From positions 182,427-246,426 of the forward strand of contig DIEX01000032.1 in assembly GCA_002418835.1 (NCBI GenBank): a stretch of DNA of 64,000 bases. Direction: 5' to 3'. Below are positions 51,027-60,339 of the stretch, one piece after another; the first letter of the stretch is position 1, and each line of letters starts with the position of its first letter. The translations under genes were made by a program, and so were the position numbers. This DNA comes from Spirochaetia bacterium UBA5763. Lineage in GTDB: Bacteria > Spirochaetota > UBA4802 > UBA5550. A model generated the notes under the pieces. That model saw only the letters and a program-made list of their open reading frames with translations. It searched no databases and was not told the origin of the DNA.

Positions 51027-52684
51027 GTGAACACAGTAAAGAAGCGAAAGTGAATATAATACCGCTTGGGGGACTCGGTGCGGTTGGAAAGAATATCACC
51101 CTCTTTGAACAGGGTGATGAGATAATAATTGTCGATTGCGGCATCATGTTCCCAAGGGACGAAATGCCGGGTATAGATTATATAATACCAGATTTTTCAT
51201 ATATCAGGAAAAATCGTGACAGGGTAAAGGGGATAATCCTCACTCACGGACATGAGGATCACATTGGAGCAATCGCTTTTCTCCTTCAGGAGATAAAGGC
51301 GCCCATTTATGCCACAAAGCTGACAATAGGCCTTGTGCAGAGCAGGCTCGCGGAAAAACCTCTTAAATATGAACCGCAATTTGTTGAGGTTGTCCCGAGA
51401 CAGATTGAGGATATAGGCTCCTTTTCAATTGAATTTATCAGAGTAAACCATTCTATAATCGGCGGGGTGGGCCTTGCCATACAGACAAATATCGGTACTA
51501 TCATACATACAGGGGATTTCAAAATAGATTTTTCCTCTGCTGAAGGTGAAGTGACAGATATTTACAGGTTTGCACACCATGGAGAGAAGGGTGTGCTGCT
51601 CCTTATGTCTGACAGTACAAATTCCGAACGGGAGGGCTTCACCAGATCGGAATCGGTTCTTCTGGATAAACTTTTTGAAATATTCTCTTCCTCCAAGGGG
51701 AGGATTATTGTGGCATCCTTTGCGTCAAATATCCAGAGGATACAGCAGGTGCTTGATACAGCCCAGAAGTTCAACAGGAAAGTTGTTATTTCAGGGCTTA
51801 CAATGCAGAAAAATATCGAGATTGCTCAGTCGCTCGGTTTTCTTGATATAAAGGATGACCTTATAATTGGATTTGATGAAGCTTCAAAACATCCGAATAA
51901 GAAGATTGTAATAATAGGCACCGGAACACAGGGCGAGCCTATGTCCGCCCTTGCACGCATGGCTTTTGGAACGCACAGACACCTGATTGTTGAAAAAGGT
52001 GATACCGTAATAATAACAGCATCTGTGATCCCCGGCAATGAAAGGATGGTTACCAACATTGTAAACTCCCTCATGGAAACAGGAGCCAATGTTTACTACG
52101 ACAAGGATGAGGATATTCACGTATCCGGTCACGGTTCATCAAAAGAATTGAAACTTATGCTTACTGTGACAAAACCGAAGTTTTTCATGCCTGTGCATGG
52201 TGAGTATAAGCACCTGAAAAGGCACGCAGATATTGCTGAATCTCTCAATATAAAAGCCGCGAGGATAGTCATTGCTAAAAACGGCGATGTTCTTGAACTG
52301 ACAAAAAAATCTTTCAAGGTGGTTAATAAAATTCAGCTCTCCGAGATGTATGTTGACGGCACAGAGATCGGCGACGTGGCAGGGGAGGTTATCCGTGAGC
52401 GGCACCTGATGTCCACTGACGGGATAATATTTATCACATCTGTGATATCACAGGGTATGGCGCTTTGCGAGCCTGAGATCGCTGCAAAGGGTTTTATAAG
52501 CAAAGAGAATACGAAGATACACAATCTGCTGAAAAAAGAGATTGAGGATAAGATCCGCAGGCTCCTCATTGAGAGGCGTTCAGCAGAGGAAATTGAGGAT
52601 CAGCTTCAGAAGAGCGTGAGAAATTACCTTTTTAAAATTACACGCCGGAATCCGCTCATAGTTGTCAAAGTACTGGAAGTTTAA
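51023..52684 (+). CDS. rnj: Ribonuclease J
   Basis: RNase J is a metallo-beta-lactamase/beta-CASP enzyme with 5'-exo and endonuclease activity in mRNA decay and rRNA maturation. The 553 residues contain the zinc motif HGHEDH at 75-80. DSTNSEREGFT follows, then the beta-CASP domain (IVASFASNIQRIQQVLD), HVSGHGSSKELKLML and FMPVHGEYKHLKRHA. The C-terminal domain is required for dimerisation. A single RNase J replaces RNase E in many non-proteobacteria, which fits a spirochaete. A long hairpin follows the stop. Confidence 0.95.
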   Translation: MSEHSKEAKVNIIPLGGLGAVGKNITLFEQGDEIIIVDCGIMFPRDEMPGIDYIIPDFSYIRKNRDRVKGIILTHGHEDHIGAIAFLLQEIKAPIYATKLTIGLVQSRLAEKPLKYEPQFVEVVPRQIEDIGSFSIEFIRVNHSIIGGVGLAIQTNIGTIIHTGDFKIDFSSAEGEVTDIYRFAHHGEKGVLLLMSDSTNSEREGFTRSESVLLDKLFEIFSSSKGRIIVASFASNIQRIQQVLDTAQKFNRKVVISGLTMQKNIEIAQSLGFLDIKDDLIIGFDEASKHPNKKIVIIGTGTQGEPMSALARMAFGTHRHLIVEKGDTVIITASVIPGNERMVTNIVNSLMETGANVYYDKDEDIHVSGHGSSKELKLMLTVTKPKFFMPVHGEYKHLKRHADIAESLNIKAARIVIAKNGDVLELTKKSFKVVNKIQLSEMYVDGTEIGDVAGEVIRERHLMSTDGIIFITSVISQGMALCEPEIAAKGFISKENTKIHNLLKKEIEDKIRRLLIERRSAEEIEDQLQKSVRNYLFKITRRNPLIVVKVLEV

Positions 52685-52690
52685 CAGGCA

Positions 52691-52722
52691 ATCAAGGAAG
52701 GGGTTGCAACCCCTTCCTTGAT
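52691..52722 (+). terminator. Perfect 32-nt palindrome after rnj
   Basis: ATCAAGGAAGGGGTTG is followed directly by its reverse complement. The stem is very strong but the downstream sequence (TTGATGG) is not U-rich, so it may terminate poorly or act as a 3' stability hairpin. Confidence 0.7.
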
Positions 52723-52847
52723 TTGATGGTAAAATAAATTCTCCGGAACAGAATAAACCCCAACTACCCTCTAAAAGAAATCCCTCAAAAAGCCGAAAAT
52801 TAACTTAGACAGGGTATCTCTCGGCTGCGGGAACTTACATTGCTTTT

Positions 52848-55523
52848 ATGTTTCAGAAATTAAACTCTGAATATAATAAAACCGTCAGTCTTCGTTTAAA
52901 TAATCATTATTTGCCCTGCTCGGAGGGAGTTTTGTTACAGGATAAAAGGTACAGGGAAATTTCAGGAATTCTTCTTTTCCTTACGGGAACTATAGTTTTA
53001 TGCAGTATTGCCGGTTACAGTCAGAGCGATTACCGTGCCCTTGTTTTTAACAGGTCGGTCTCGAATATAATAGGGCCTGTGGGAGCGCTTCTTGCCCATC
53101 TCTTCAGGTCTGCCTTCGGTGTGGCCTCATATATTTTTGTGCTGATGTTTTTTCTTTCAGCATGGAGCCAGTTCAGAAACGGAGAGCAGGGGACGGTCAT
53201 TGACAGGCTCTTTACTCTTTTTTTTCTTACTATAAGTTCAGCCTCTTTCCTTGCTGCAACAATTGCCGATATCCATCAGAACAGCGGCGGTTTTATAGGT
53301 TACTACATATACCAGTTTCTGAAATCGGTAACCGGAGTACTGGGCTCATATTTAATTATAGTTGTTATGAACCTCGCGGGCCTCATTCTTCTTGGAGTTA
53401 TTTCACTCACCACGGTTTTTGAAAACAGGGGTAAAATAACTGTGGCAGGAGCCGGAGCTAAGAAGTTTATTAAGCGTTTTGCTAAAAAGAAACCCGCTGT
53501 TGAAAATGATAGCGATGGGATTCCGCTGAATTACATTGGAGAGGAGATAAAACCCGGTAAAAAAGTCCCCTGGATTGTTAAGAAAAAAATTGTAATAGGC
53601 GGAGCAAAAAAAGATAAGGAAAAATCTGAAGCAGTTAAACTCCTTGAGATGAATGTGCCGGCAGCAATGGAGGATGATTTTTTCAAAGGGGCTCAGTCAA
53701 ACCCCTTTGATGATTATGGCCCCCTTCTTAAGGATGAAGCTCCCGGCAGAAAGGCCTCACTTAAAGAGAGTGACTATGATTTCGATTATTCTCCGGAAAT
53801 TGTAAAGACTTACAGGGAGGAGGATTACGTAAACACTGAGCCGGAATCATTTGAAAATGAGGATTTTTTTGAAGAGGAGGAAACTCTCCCTGAATATAAG
53901 GATTTTCCTGAAGAATCTTTAACCGGTGATGAATCATCAGTAAAATTCAGCCGTGAGGAGTATGAAATCAGGAAAAACAGAATTTTCGGTATCGACGCTG
54001 AAGGTGCTGAGGGTTCTGATCAGGAGAAAAATACGGAGCCTTCTGAGGTTCCTGACCGCAACAAGCGCGTCTTTGAAAAGGGCCCGGGAGGCCCGGTTGA
54101 AGAACGGGTGTTTAACCATCTGAAGATCAACAAAGACTATATAATACCTACCGGATTTCTTCATAACTCAGAACCTGTTGATACAGAGACATGGGAGAGT
54201 GAGATAAAGAAAAATTCACAGCTCCTTGTGCGTACACTTGCGGATTTCGGGATTGAGTCGCGTGTTATTGCTGTTAATCGCGGCCCTGTAATTACTCTAT
54301 ATGAAATGCAGATAGCTGCAGGGATAAAAATTAACCGTGTAGTGGGGCTTTCTGATGATATCGCAATGGCACTTGCGGCTTATAGAGTGAGGATCGTGGC
54401 CCCTATACCTGGTAAATCAGCTATCGGCATCGAGCTTCCTAATAAAAAGAGGGAGATGGTTACACTTGGAGATATTATAAAAGCGAAGTCATACCAGGAC
54501 CAGAAGGGGAGCCTTAAGGTCGGCCTGGGTAAAGATATTCTTGGTGTACCGGTAATGCTTGATCTTAAAAAACAGCCGCATCTACTTATTGCAGGAGCAA
54601 CTGGTGCCGGTAAATCGGTGTGCGTTAACTCTATTATTACAAGTATTGTGTATAATTACGACCCCAACTTAGTCCGATTCATCCTTGTTGACCCGAAGAT
54701 GGTGGAACTTCAGCTTTACAACGGCGTTCCCCATCTTCTCACGCCTGTAATTACTGAGCCGCACCTTGCGCCGGCAGCGCTTAAATGGTCTATCTTTGAG
54801 ATGGAGAGGAGATACAGGCTCCTTGCATCGAAGAATGCCAGGGATATTGTAACATACAATGAAAAGATAAATAAAGAGAAGAGCAGAGAGGAAAAACTCC
54901 CCTTTATTATTATAATCATAGATGAGCTCGCTGACCTTATGATGGTAGCATCAAAAGAGATCGAAGGTTATATCACAAGAATCGCGCAGAAAGCCCGTGC
55001 AGTTGGTATTCACCTTGTGCTTGCTACGCAGAGGCCGTCAGTTGATGTTATCACAGGTATAATAAAGGCAAATTTTCCTGCGCGTATAGCATTCCAGGTT
55101 GCACAGAAAACTGACTCCCGAACTATCATTGATCAGAATGGGGCAGAGAAGCTTCTTGGTAAAGGGGACATGCTCTACCAGTCTCCCATGAGTTCATACC
55201 CTGTGAGGATACAGGGCGCTTTTATATCTGAAGATGAGATTGAAGAGATTGTTAAACATCTGCGCACTCTCGGCGAGCCGCAATATATAGACATTGAAGC
55301 GTCTCTCTTTACAGATGAGGATGGCGAACTTTCAGAAGATGAGGATGAACTTTTTGTTGATGCATTGAAGATCGTGGAGGAGACACGGAAAGCCTCGGCC
55401 TCATATCTACAGAGGAGGCTCAGCATAGGGTATAACCGTGCTGCAAGACTGATTGAAAAGATGGAGGAACTGGGGTACATAGGCCCGCAGCAGGGGAGCA
55501 AACCCAGGGATGTTTTTATTTAA
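52848..55523 (+). CDS. ftsK: DNA translocase FtsK/SpoIIIE
   Basis: FtsK pumps chromosomes through the closing septum. The 891-residue protein has four N-terminal membrane helices (about 40-180) and an acidic linker (about 230-430). The motor domain has Walker A GATGAGKS near 583-590 and Walker B IIIIDELADLMM. The winged-helix gamma domain (YLQRRLSIGYNRAARLIEKMEELGYIG) reads DNA polarity sequences. The given ATG has no ribosome-binding site. A TTG at 52932, directly after GGAGGGAG, is a likelier true start and would remove 28 residues. Confidence 0.93.
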   Translation: MFQKLNSEYNKTVSLRLNNHYLPCSEGVLLQDKRYREISGILLFLTGTIVLCSIAGYSQSDYRALVFNRSVSNIIGPVGALLAHLFRSAFGVASYIFVLMFFLSAWSQFRNGEQGTVIDRLFTLFFLTISSASFLAATIADIHQNSGGFIGYYIYQFLKSVTGVLGSYLIIVVMNLAGLILLGVISLTTVFENRGKITVAGAGAKKFIKRFAKKKPAVENDSDGIPLNYIGEEIKPGKKVPWIVKKKIVIGGAKKDKEKSEAVKLLEMNVPAAMEDDFFKGAQSNPFDDYGPLLKDEAPGRKASLKESDYDFDYSPEIVKTYREEDYVNTEPESFENEDFFEEEETLPEYKDFPEESLTGDESSVKFSREEYEIRKNRIFGIDAEGAEGSDQEKNTEPSEVPDRNKRVFEKGPGGPVEERVFNHLKINKDYIIPTGFLHNSEPVDTETWESEIKKNSQLLVRTLADFGIESRVIAVNRGPVITLYEMQIAAGIKINRVVGLSDDIAMALAAYRVRIVAPIPGKSAIGIELPNKKREMVTLGDIIKAKSYQDQKGSLKVGLGKDILGVPVMLDLKKQPHLLIAGATGAGKSVCVNSIITSIVYNYDPNLVRFILVDPKMVELQLYNGVPHLLTPVITEPHLAPAALKWSIFEMERRYRLLASKNARDIVTYNEKINKEKSREEKLPFIIIIIDELADLMMVASKEIEGYITRIAQKARAVGIHLVLATQRPSVDVITGIIKANFPARIAFQVAQKTDSRTIIDQNGAEKLLGKGDMLYQSPMSSYPVRIQGAFISEDEIEEIVKHLRTLGEPQYIDIEASLFTDEDGELSEDEDELFVDALKIVEETRKASASYLQRRLSIGYNRAARLIEKMEELGYIGPQQGSKPRDVFI

Positions 55524-55736
55524 TTCCGGAAGGTGTAACTTTTTTCTGTTTGTATTAACTTAAACAAAACGGAATATAAAACCGGTAGAAATTCCTGAAA
55601 ATTATTTAAGTGTGAAAATGAATAATTATATATCCATTCAGTTGAAAGTGGATATAGTATAGAATTTTTTACTTTGAAGAAGTTAAGGAATCAAGACTGG
55701 TCTAAAAAACAAAAAATTTATTCAGGAGTTATTATA

Positions 55737-55943
55737 ATGGAAAAAGCCAAAGGTGATTCAGGTAAAAGAATCGCGGATATGATTAAAAAAGCAATGGATG
55801 ATCATAAGATCACAACAACTGAGTATGAAAGAATTATGATGATAGCTGATGAAGACGGTATTATTGACTCGCAGGAGAAGAGGCAGCTTGCCGAATTTCA
55901 GAACATGATCGATAATGGAACAATTAAAAGAGTTGCCGGTTGA
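55737..55943 (+). CDS. Small acidic EF-hand/TerB-like protein (68 residues)
   Basis: The start is placed at 55737 because GGAG stands 8 nt before it; the longer frame from 55674 adds an unconvincing N terminus. The protein is helical with a Asp-rich loop: IADEDGIIDSQEKRQLAEFQ resembles an EF-hand or TerB-like metal-binding loop. It lacks further recognised motifs. It is followed by an imperfect hairpin (55955-55977). Function unknown. Confidence 0.6.
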   Translation: MEKAKGDSGKRIADMIKKAMDDHKITTTEYERIMMIADEDGIIDSQEKRQLAEFQNMIDNGTIKRVAG

Positions 55944-55954
55944 AAATTGTGCGG

Positions 55955-55977
55955 GGCTCCGGTATCTGCCGGAGGCC
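55955..55977 (+). terminator. Weak hairpin after the small acidic gene
   Basis: CTCCGG (55957-55962) pairs with CCGGAG (55969-55974), extended by GG/CC with one bulge; the sequence after it is A-rich, not U-rich. Confidence 0.35.
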
Positions 55978-56134
55978 TAAAAAAGAATACCATAAAACCT
56001 CTTCTTGCATTGAAATGGGTCTCTCACTTACTGTATCTCCGACGGAAGCGCAATAGAAAGATTTTTCCTGTTAATTGATAAAAAAAGATTAGAAGCTAAG
56101 TTTTTCAATTTTTTTATTGACTTTTTGTGCAGTA

Positions 56135-56160
56135 ATTTAGTTTTTAATTAAAAACTAAAT
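56135..56160. promoter_or_regulatory. 26-bp perfect palindrome upstream of the SBF/CBS transporter (candidate operator)
   Basis: ATTTAGTTTTTAA followed directly by its exact reverse complement, ending 22 nt before the start codon. A TTGACT 13 nt upstream (56117-56122) could be a -35, so a bound repressor here would cover the promoter or start. The regulator is not in the window. Confidence 0.55.
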
Positions 56161-56182
56161 AAATTGATTATGGGGTTTGATC

Positions 56183-57526
56183 ATGTGGAAAATTCTGATA
56201 GAAATGCAGAAAAAACTTACTTATACAATACCGATATTTATTATACTGGGACTCATTGCAGGGAGTATTACTGATCCTTCAGGTTTGAAGATGCTAATAA
56301 TCCCTATGACTTTTCTTATGGTTTATCCTATGATGATAAACCTTGATTTTAAAAAATTTCTGGAAGGGGGGGATTTTAAACTTCAGGCTGCTACGCAGAT
56401 AATTAATTTCGGGATCATTCCATTTATTGCATTTCTGCTTGGAATGCTGTTTTTCCCGGATAATCATATGGCGGCATTCGGTCTTCTTCTTGCTTCTCTT
56501 CTTCCCACAAGCGGGATGACTATTTCATGGACAGGTTTTGCCAGGGGTAATGTAAGCTCGGCAATGAAGATGACAATTATTGGTCTTGTTGCCGGTTCTA
56601 TTCTTACGCCGGTTTATGCAAAACTGCTCATGGGCGCTGTTATTGATGTTCCTGTTAAAGCTGTTTTTACGCAGATACTTTTGATTGTTTTTCTGCCGAT
56701 GTTAATGGGATATCTGACCCGCAAAGCTTTAATTAAGTATTACGGAATGGCTGCTTATCAGAAAGATCTTAAGGAGAAATTTCCCGCCCTTTCAACAGCA
56801 GGTGTTCTTGGAATTGTTTTTGTAGCCATGGCTTTAAAAGCAGAGAGTATAATGGCTGATCCCTCAGCTCTCATCTATGTATTTATTCCTCTAATAATTC
56901 TCTATTTTGTGAATTTCATCATAAGTACTGTTGCAGGACGGCTTTTTTTCAAAAGGGGTGATGCTATTGCCCTTGTTTATGGAACAGTTATGCGTAATCT
57001 TTCAATAGCCCTTGCAATTGCAATGGTTGCTTTCGGGTCAAAGGGATCTGATATTGCACTCATTATAGCTATTGCCTACATCGTACAGGTTCAGGCAGGA
57101 GCATGGTATGTAAAACTTACTGACAGGATTTTCGGCAGGCCGGATGAAGTTGTAGCCGGGGATGTGATGAATGAAGGAATATTTTCTCTTCATGAAGACG
57201 CGACGATTCTTGATGCAATCAAACTGCTTGATGAAGAGCATATTCATTCAGTTGCAGTAATGGACAGCACTGAAAAACCTACGGGTATACTTTATAGTGA
57301 TTCAATCATAGCTCTTCTTGCAGACGGGGTGGAGACCTGTGCCAGGCTAAAAGATATTTCCCTGGCACCTGTGGTTGCAATACAAAAAAAAGTATCTGTG
57401 AAAGAAGCTATTAAGCAGATGAAAAGAACTCATCAATATAAGATTCTTATCATGGATGAAAAAAATAATTATAAGGGTGTTCTGACGGAGTCTGATATTC
57501 TTAAGGAGATCAGTAAAACATCTTAA
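56183..57526 (+). CDS. SBF/ACR3-like membrane permease fused to a CBS domain pair
   Basis: Start at 56183 (ATG GGGG-supported); a TTG 6 nt earlier is less likely. The 447-residue protein has about ten membrane helices of the bile acid:sodium symporter/arsenite permease superfamily (LLASLLPTSGMTISWTGFARGN, GTVMRNLSIALAIAM), then two CBS motifs (about 325-445: VMNEGIFSLHEDATILDAI, ISLAPVVAIQKKVSVKEAI). CBS pairs bind adenosyl nucleotides and gate transport. The Cys of true ACR3 arsenite permeases in the fourth helix is absent, so the substrate is unlikely to be arsenite. It sits under a palindromic operator-like site. Confidence 0.82.
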   Translation: MWKILIEMQKKLTYTIPIFIILGLIAGSITDPSGLKMLIIPMTFLMVYPMMINLDFKKFLEGGDFKLQAATQIINFGIIPFIAFLLGMLFFPDNHMAAFGLLLASLLPTSGMTISWTGFARGNVSSAMKMTIIGLVAGSILTPVYAKLLMGAVIDVPVKAVFTQILLIVFLPMLMGYLTRKALIKYYGMAAYQKDLKEKFPALSTAGVLGIVFVAMALKAESIMADPSALIYVFIPLIILYFVNFIISTVAGRLFFKRGDAIALVYGTVMRNLSIALAIAMVAFGSKGSDIALIIAIAYIVQVQAGAWYVKLTDRIFGRPDEVVAGDVMNEGIFSLHEDATILDAIKLLDEEHIHSVAVMDSTEKPTGILYSDSIIALLADGVETCARLKDISLAPVVAIQKKVSVKEAIKQMKRTHQYKILIMDEKNNYKGVLTESDILKEISKTS

Positions 57527-57538
57527 ATAGTTTATAAG

Positions 57539-58357
57539 TTATCTTACTGCATAAATCTCAATTGTATCTGAAAAAGCTGTAAGATCGGTGAATTTTCTGT
57601 AGAGCGGTTCAAAAACCGTGTAAGTTAATGTACCGCTTTTCAGAACCCTCTCCGGATGATAACCGCTTTTAATTACATAAACATTTCTGAAACCGATCTC
57701 TTTCAGTATCCTCTTCGCGGAAGATGGAGAGAGATCAATTCTGTGATCAGCAGGGTGCGTCTCCACCCATTTCTCTTTGTCAAAGTAATACATAGGGCCG
57801 TAATATGATGGGACAGAGAGTGCGAAAACTCCCCCCCTGTTAAGCATTGAGAAGATCCGCTTCATTGCACCCACGGGGTCCATACAGTGTTCTATGAAAA
57901 ACCATGATGTGATAATATCGAACCTCTTATGAAGTTCAACACTGTCAAAGGGGGATTCAATAACGTCAATGCCGAAGGTCTTACGGCAGTAGTCAGCAGC
58001 AAATTCTGAAATCTCGATGCCGAGAAGTGTTGATATTCCGCGATCTTTTGCAGCCTTGAGAAAAAATCCCGCAGCACACCCTATGTCAAGAAGTGATTGC
58101 TTACCCTCAACCGGAAGGAGTTCAAGAATCCTGTTGAGCCTTGAATTAGAGAGATTGTAGATGTTTCCGTAATCCTCAAGATAGGTTCTGCCATACTGCT
58201 CATTGTATTCATTAATAAAATAATCCCTGTCGTAGGACAGGGATCTGCAGTCTGAATTAAATATAATATGACAGTTTCTGCACAGGTTCAGGTTGCTGCT
58301 GATTATTCTTTTTTCATCTTTCCCGCATACGGGGCATTTTTCCTGAGACCTTTTCAT
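57539..58357 (-). CDS. SAM-dependent class I methyltransferase with N-terminal zinc ribbon
   Basis: The 272-residue protein starts with a zinc ribbon (C8, C11, C26, C29). A Rossmann methyltransferase domain follows: motif I LLDIGCAAG near 88, motif II LGIEIS, and the SWFFIEHCMDPVGAMKRI block with RGGVFALSVPS. Methyltransferase with a zinc ribbon of this type is common among sugar and small-molecule C-/O-methyltransferases. The substrate is unknown. It overlaps the DbpA-like gene by 4 nt (ATGA), so both are coupled, hinting at an RNA-linked role. Confidence 0.85.
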   Translation of the reverse strand: MKRSQEKCPVCGKDEKRIISSNLNLCRNCHIIFNSDCRSLSYDRDYFINEYNEQYGRTYLEDYGNIYNLSNSRLNRILELLPVEGKQSLLDIGCAAGFFLKAAKDRGISTLLGIEISEFAADYCRKTFGIDVIESPFDSVELHKRFDIITSWFFIEHCMDPVGAMKRIFSMLNRGGVFALSVPSYYGPMYYFDKEKWVETHPADHRIDLSPSSAKRILKEIGFRNVYVIKSGYHPERVLKSGTLTYTVFEPLYRKFTDLTAFSDTIEIYAVR

Positions 58358-58845
58358 TGGCTCTTTTGTTTCTTCTTAGCCGGTTCAACAACAACGGGAA
58401 CCCCTCTAATCCTGGCGTTGTCAAATGAGTGAAGTACAAGTTCAGCGTACTGCTCAGGGACTTCAAAAAAAGCGTAGGTTGAATGGATATCAATTTTGCC
58501 CACAGTTTTACCGTCAATCCCTGATCTCTTTACAATTTCACGGATAAGGTCACCTGTTGAAATGTTCTGGCTCTTACCTACGTTGATAAAAAGCCGGGCG
58601 CGTCCATCCTTGATGTCTTCAAAGATGATTTTGCCTGATTCGGTTTTACCGGCAAGTTTAAATGATTCGATGTCGAGTTTTGAGATGTCACCGAGGAGCT
58701 CTTTCAGGAGAGCTGCAGTGATTCTCTTTGTTCTCCCGAAAAGAGGGAGTCTTTTTTTCAAGACTTTCAGGAGTTTCATGTAGTCGTCGAGGTCTTCAGA
58801 AAGGGCGCGGTCCAGAATCTTTTCCAGTTTTTTTTCCTGATTCAT
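58354..58845 (-). CDS. Stand-alone DbpA-type RNA-binding domain protein
   Basis: The 163-residue protein ends in a DbpA C-terminal RNA-binding (RRM-like) domain: ARLFINVGKSQNISTGDLIREIVKRSGIDGKTVGKIDIHSTYAFFEVPEQ is a close match to the family pattern, and ARIRGVPVVVEPA closes it. DbpA helicases use this domain to bind 23S rRNA hairpin 92. Here the helicase core is absent; instead the N-terminal ~75 residues are a charged helical segment. It may be a separate RNA-chaperone subunit. It is translationally coupled to the methyltransferase. Confidence 0.82.
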   Translation of the reverse strand: MNQEKKLEKILDRALSEDLDDYMKLLKVLKKRLPLFGRTKRITAALLKELLGDISKLDIESFKLAGKTESGKIIFEDIKDGRARLFINVGKSQNISTGDLIREIVKRSGIDGKTVGKIDIHSTYAFFEVPEQYAELVLHSFDNARIRGVPVVVEPAKKKQKSQ

Positions 58846-59083
58846 TAAATCCTCACAAAAGGAATGGTGATAATTGCCCGGCAGGGCAATAGCAATTCAT
58901 AAATAAAAGAATCGACTACGATATATTACATTCTTTAAATTATCAAGCAATTTTCAATATGAAGTCCGGTCGTAAAAATTAAAAAAAGAGATGGGGTCTG
59001 TGCTGCTCTTTGCAGCAATACAATGATCCGGGTATGTTTAATAATTATTTGACTTAATTTTGCACATCGTCTATCTGATATTC

Positions 59084-59473
59084 ATGAATCTTAAAATGAT
59101 TAAAACAGTAATTTTGCCGGTTATGCTGATGCTGTCCGCAGCATCTCTATCAGCGGAATATGCCCCATGGAACAGTGATCTCCTTACGGGGGATCACCTG
59201 ATTGAAACTCATAAGCACAATCATACTACAGGTGTGTATAACGGTGCACAGGGGGGAGCTTATTTTCTCCTCCGTTTTTTTCAGCTGGTTATTTCTCCGC
59301 AGGATGGCCCTAACTGCAGGCACGATCCTGTATGCAGTTCATATGGGAAGCAGGCTGTTATTATGCACGGAGCATTCCTTGGCTCCATACTTGCAGGGGA
59401 CAGGCTTCTTCGATGCAACCCCTTTTATCCGCCATCAACAGATCCTGTGCCGGAAAAGCCTTTTAAAAAATGA
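59084..59473 (+). CDS. yidD: YidD-family protein with N-terminal signal sequence
   Basis: YidD proteins are small inner-membrane factors that help YidC insert membrane proteins. The family core is clear: FLLRFFQLVISPQDGPNCRHDPVCSSYG, HGAFLGSILAGDRLLRCNPF and PSTDPVP. Unlike the usual 70-90 residue forms, this 130-residue protein begins with a signal-peptide-like segment (KTVILPVMLMLSAASLSA) and a 30-residue spacer. It may therefore be exported rather than cytosolic-facing. No Shine-Dalgarno decides between starts at 59060, 59084 and 59096. The stop overlaps the next gene (ATGA). Confidence 0.85.
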   Translation: MNLKMIKTVILPVMLMLSAASLSAEYAPWNSDLLTGDHLIETHKHNHTTGVYNGAQGGAYFLLRFFQLVISPQDGPNCRHDPVCSSYGKQAVIMHGAFLGSILAGDRLLRCNPFYPPSTDPVPEKPFKK

Positions 59474-60339
59474 AAAAATTTTTTTCCGCATTTATTGCTG
59501 TTCTTATCTGTTCCACTCAGGTATCCTCTGCTGAAACAGAAAATTTTCCTGCAATGCAGAAAAAGTTTATACGTCTGCTGTATAATGAAAAGCGTTATTT
59601 CGACAGTATAGCTGAAGCCAGGCGGTTACAGGTTGAAGATAAATCCCCTGAACTGGACTATTTTATCTATATGAATTATTTTTTTTCGGAGCAGTATCGA
59701 ACTGTTGTCACCCGCTATGATTATACCGGATCTCAACTGGGTCTTTGCGCCGGATTACTTGTATCTGAATCATATCTGAAACTGGGTATGTATGATGAAA
59801 GTTTCAGGGCTCTCTCTGTGTATAAATATTCAGGAATCAGGACAGAGGATATGCAGTTATTCCTTCGCAGAACAGCACCTCTTGTCCTTTCAGGAGACCT
59901 GACTGCCATTGAAAATGAAGAGAAGATTGCGGAGCCGTTTTTTCACGATGATTACAACTTCACATCTTTAAGAGAGGAACTTGGCAGATTCAGAGAAGCG
60001 GGATTGAAGATCCCGCTTAAGGGAGCTTTTCTCTCTGCGCTGATTCCTGGTCTCGGGCAGGCCTACTCCGGATATATCGGGGAGGGTATTGTTTCCTTTG
60101 CCTCTGTGGCTGCAACAGCTCTTGGAGGGATCTATCTTCGCAATAACGGCAGAGAGGGGTATTCATATACGATGTTCTTTTTTTCCGGGCTTTTCTACGC
60201 AGGAAATATCTATGGAGGGTGGAACTCTGCTGATCGGAGAAACAGAAGCACTCTCCTTGAAGAGTACAGACTGATTAACAGCAGATACGGTGCATATTCT
60301 CCAGAGGCATGCATAGATGCGGATGGGCTTCTCAGATGA
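59470..60339 (+). CDS. Membrane-associated TPR-like protein (first of two related)
   Basis: The 289-residue protein has a signal peptide (MKKFFSAFIAVLICSTQVSS). A helical TPR-like region follows (about 30-160, ARRLQVEDKSPELDYFIYMN). Near residues 195-265 come two hydrophobic segments framed by PLKGAFLSALIPGLGQAYSGY and NIYGGWNSADRRN. The PGLGQ/YSG motif marks DUF5683-type membrane proteins. It is coupled to yidD (overlap) and to its paralogue. The partner role in membrane-protein biogenesis is inference. Confidence 0.75.
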   Translation: MKKFFSAFIAVLICSTQVSSAETENFPAMQKKFIRLLYNEKRYFDSIAEARRLQVEDKSPELDYFIYMNYFFSEQYRTVVTRYDYTGSQLGLCAGLLVSESYLKLGMYDESFRALSVYKYSGIRTEDMQLFLRRTAPLVLSGDLTAIENEEKIAEPFFHDDYNFTSLREELGRFREAGLKIPLKGAFLSALIPGLGQAYSGYIGEGIVSFASVAATALGGIYLRNNGREGYSYTMFFFSGLFYAGNIYGGWNSADRRNRSTLLEEYRLINSRYGAYSPEACIDADGLLR

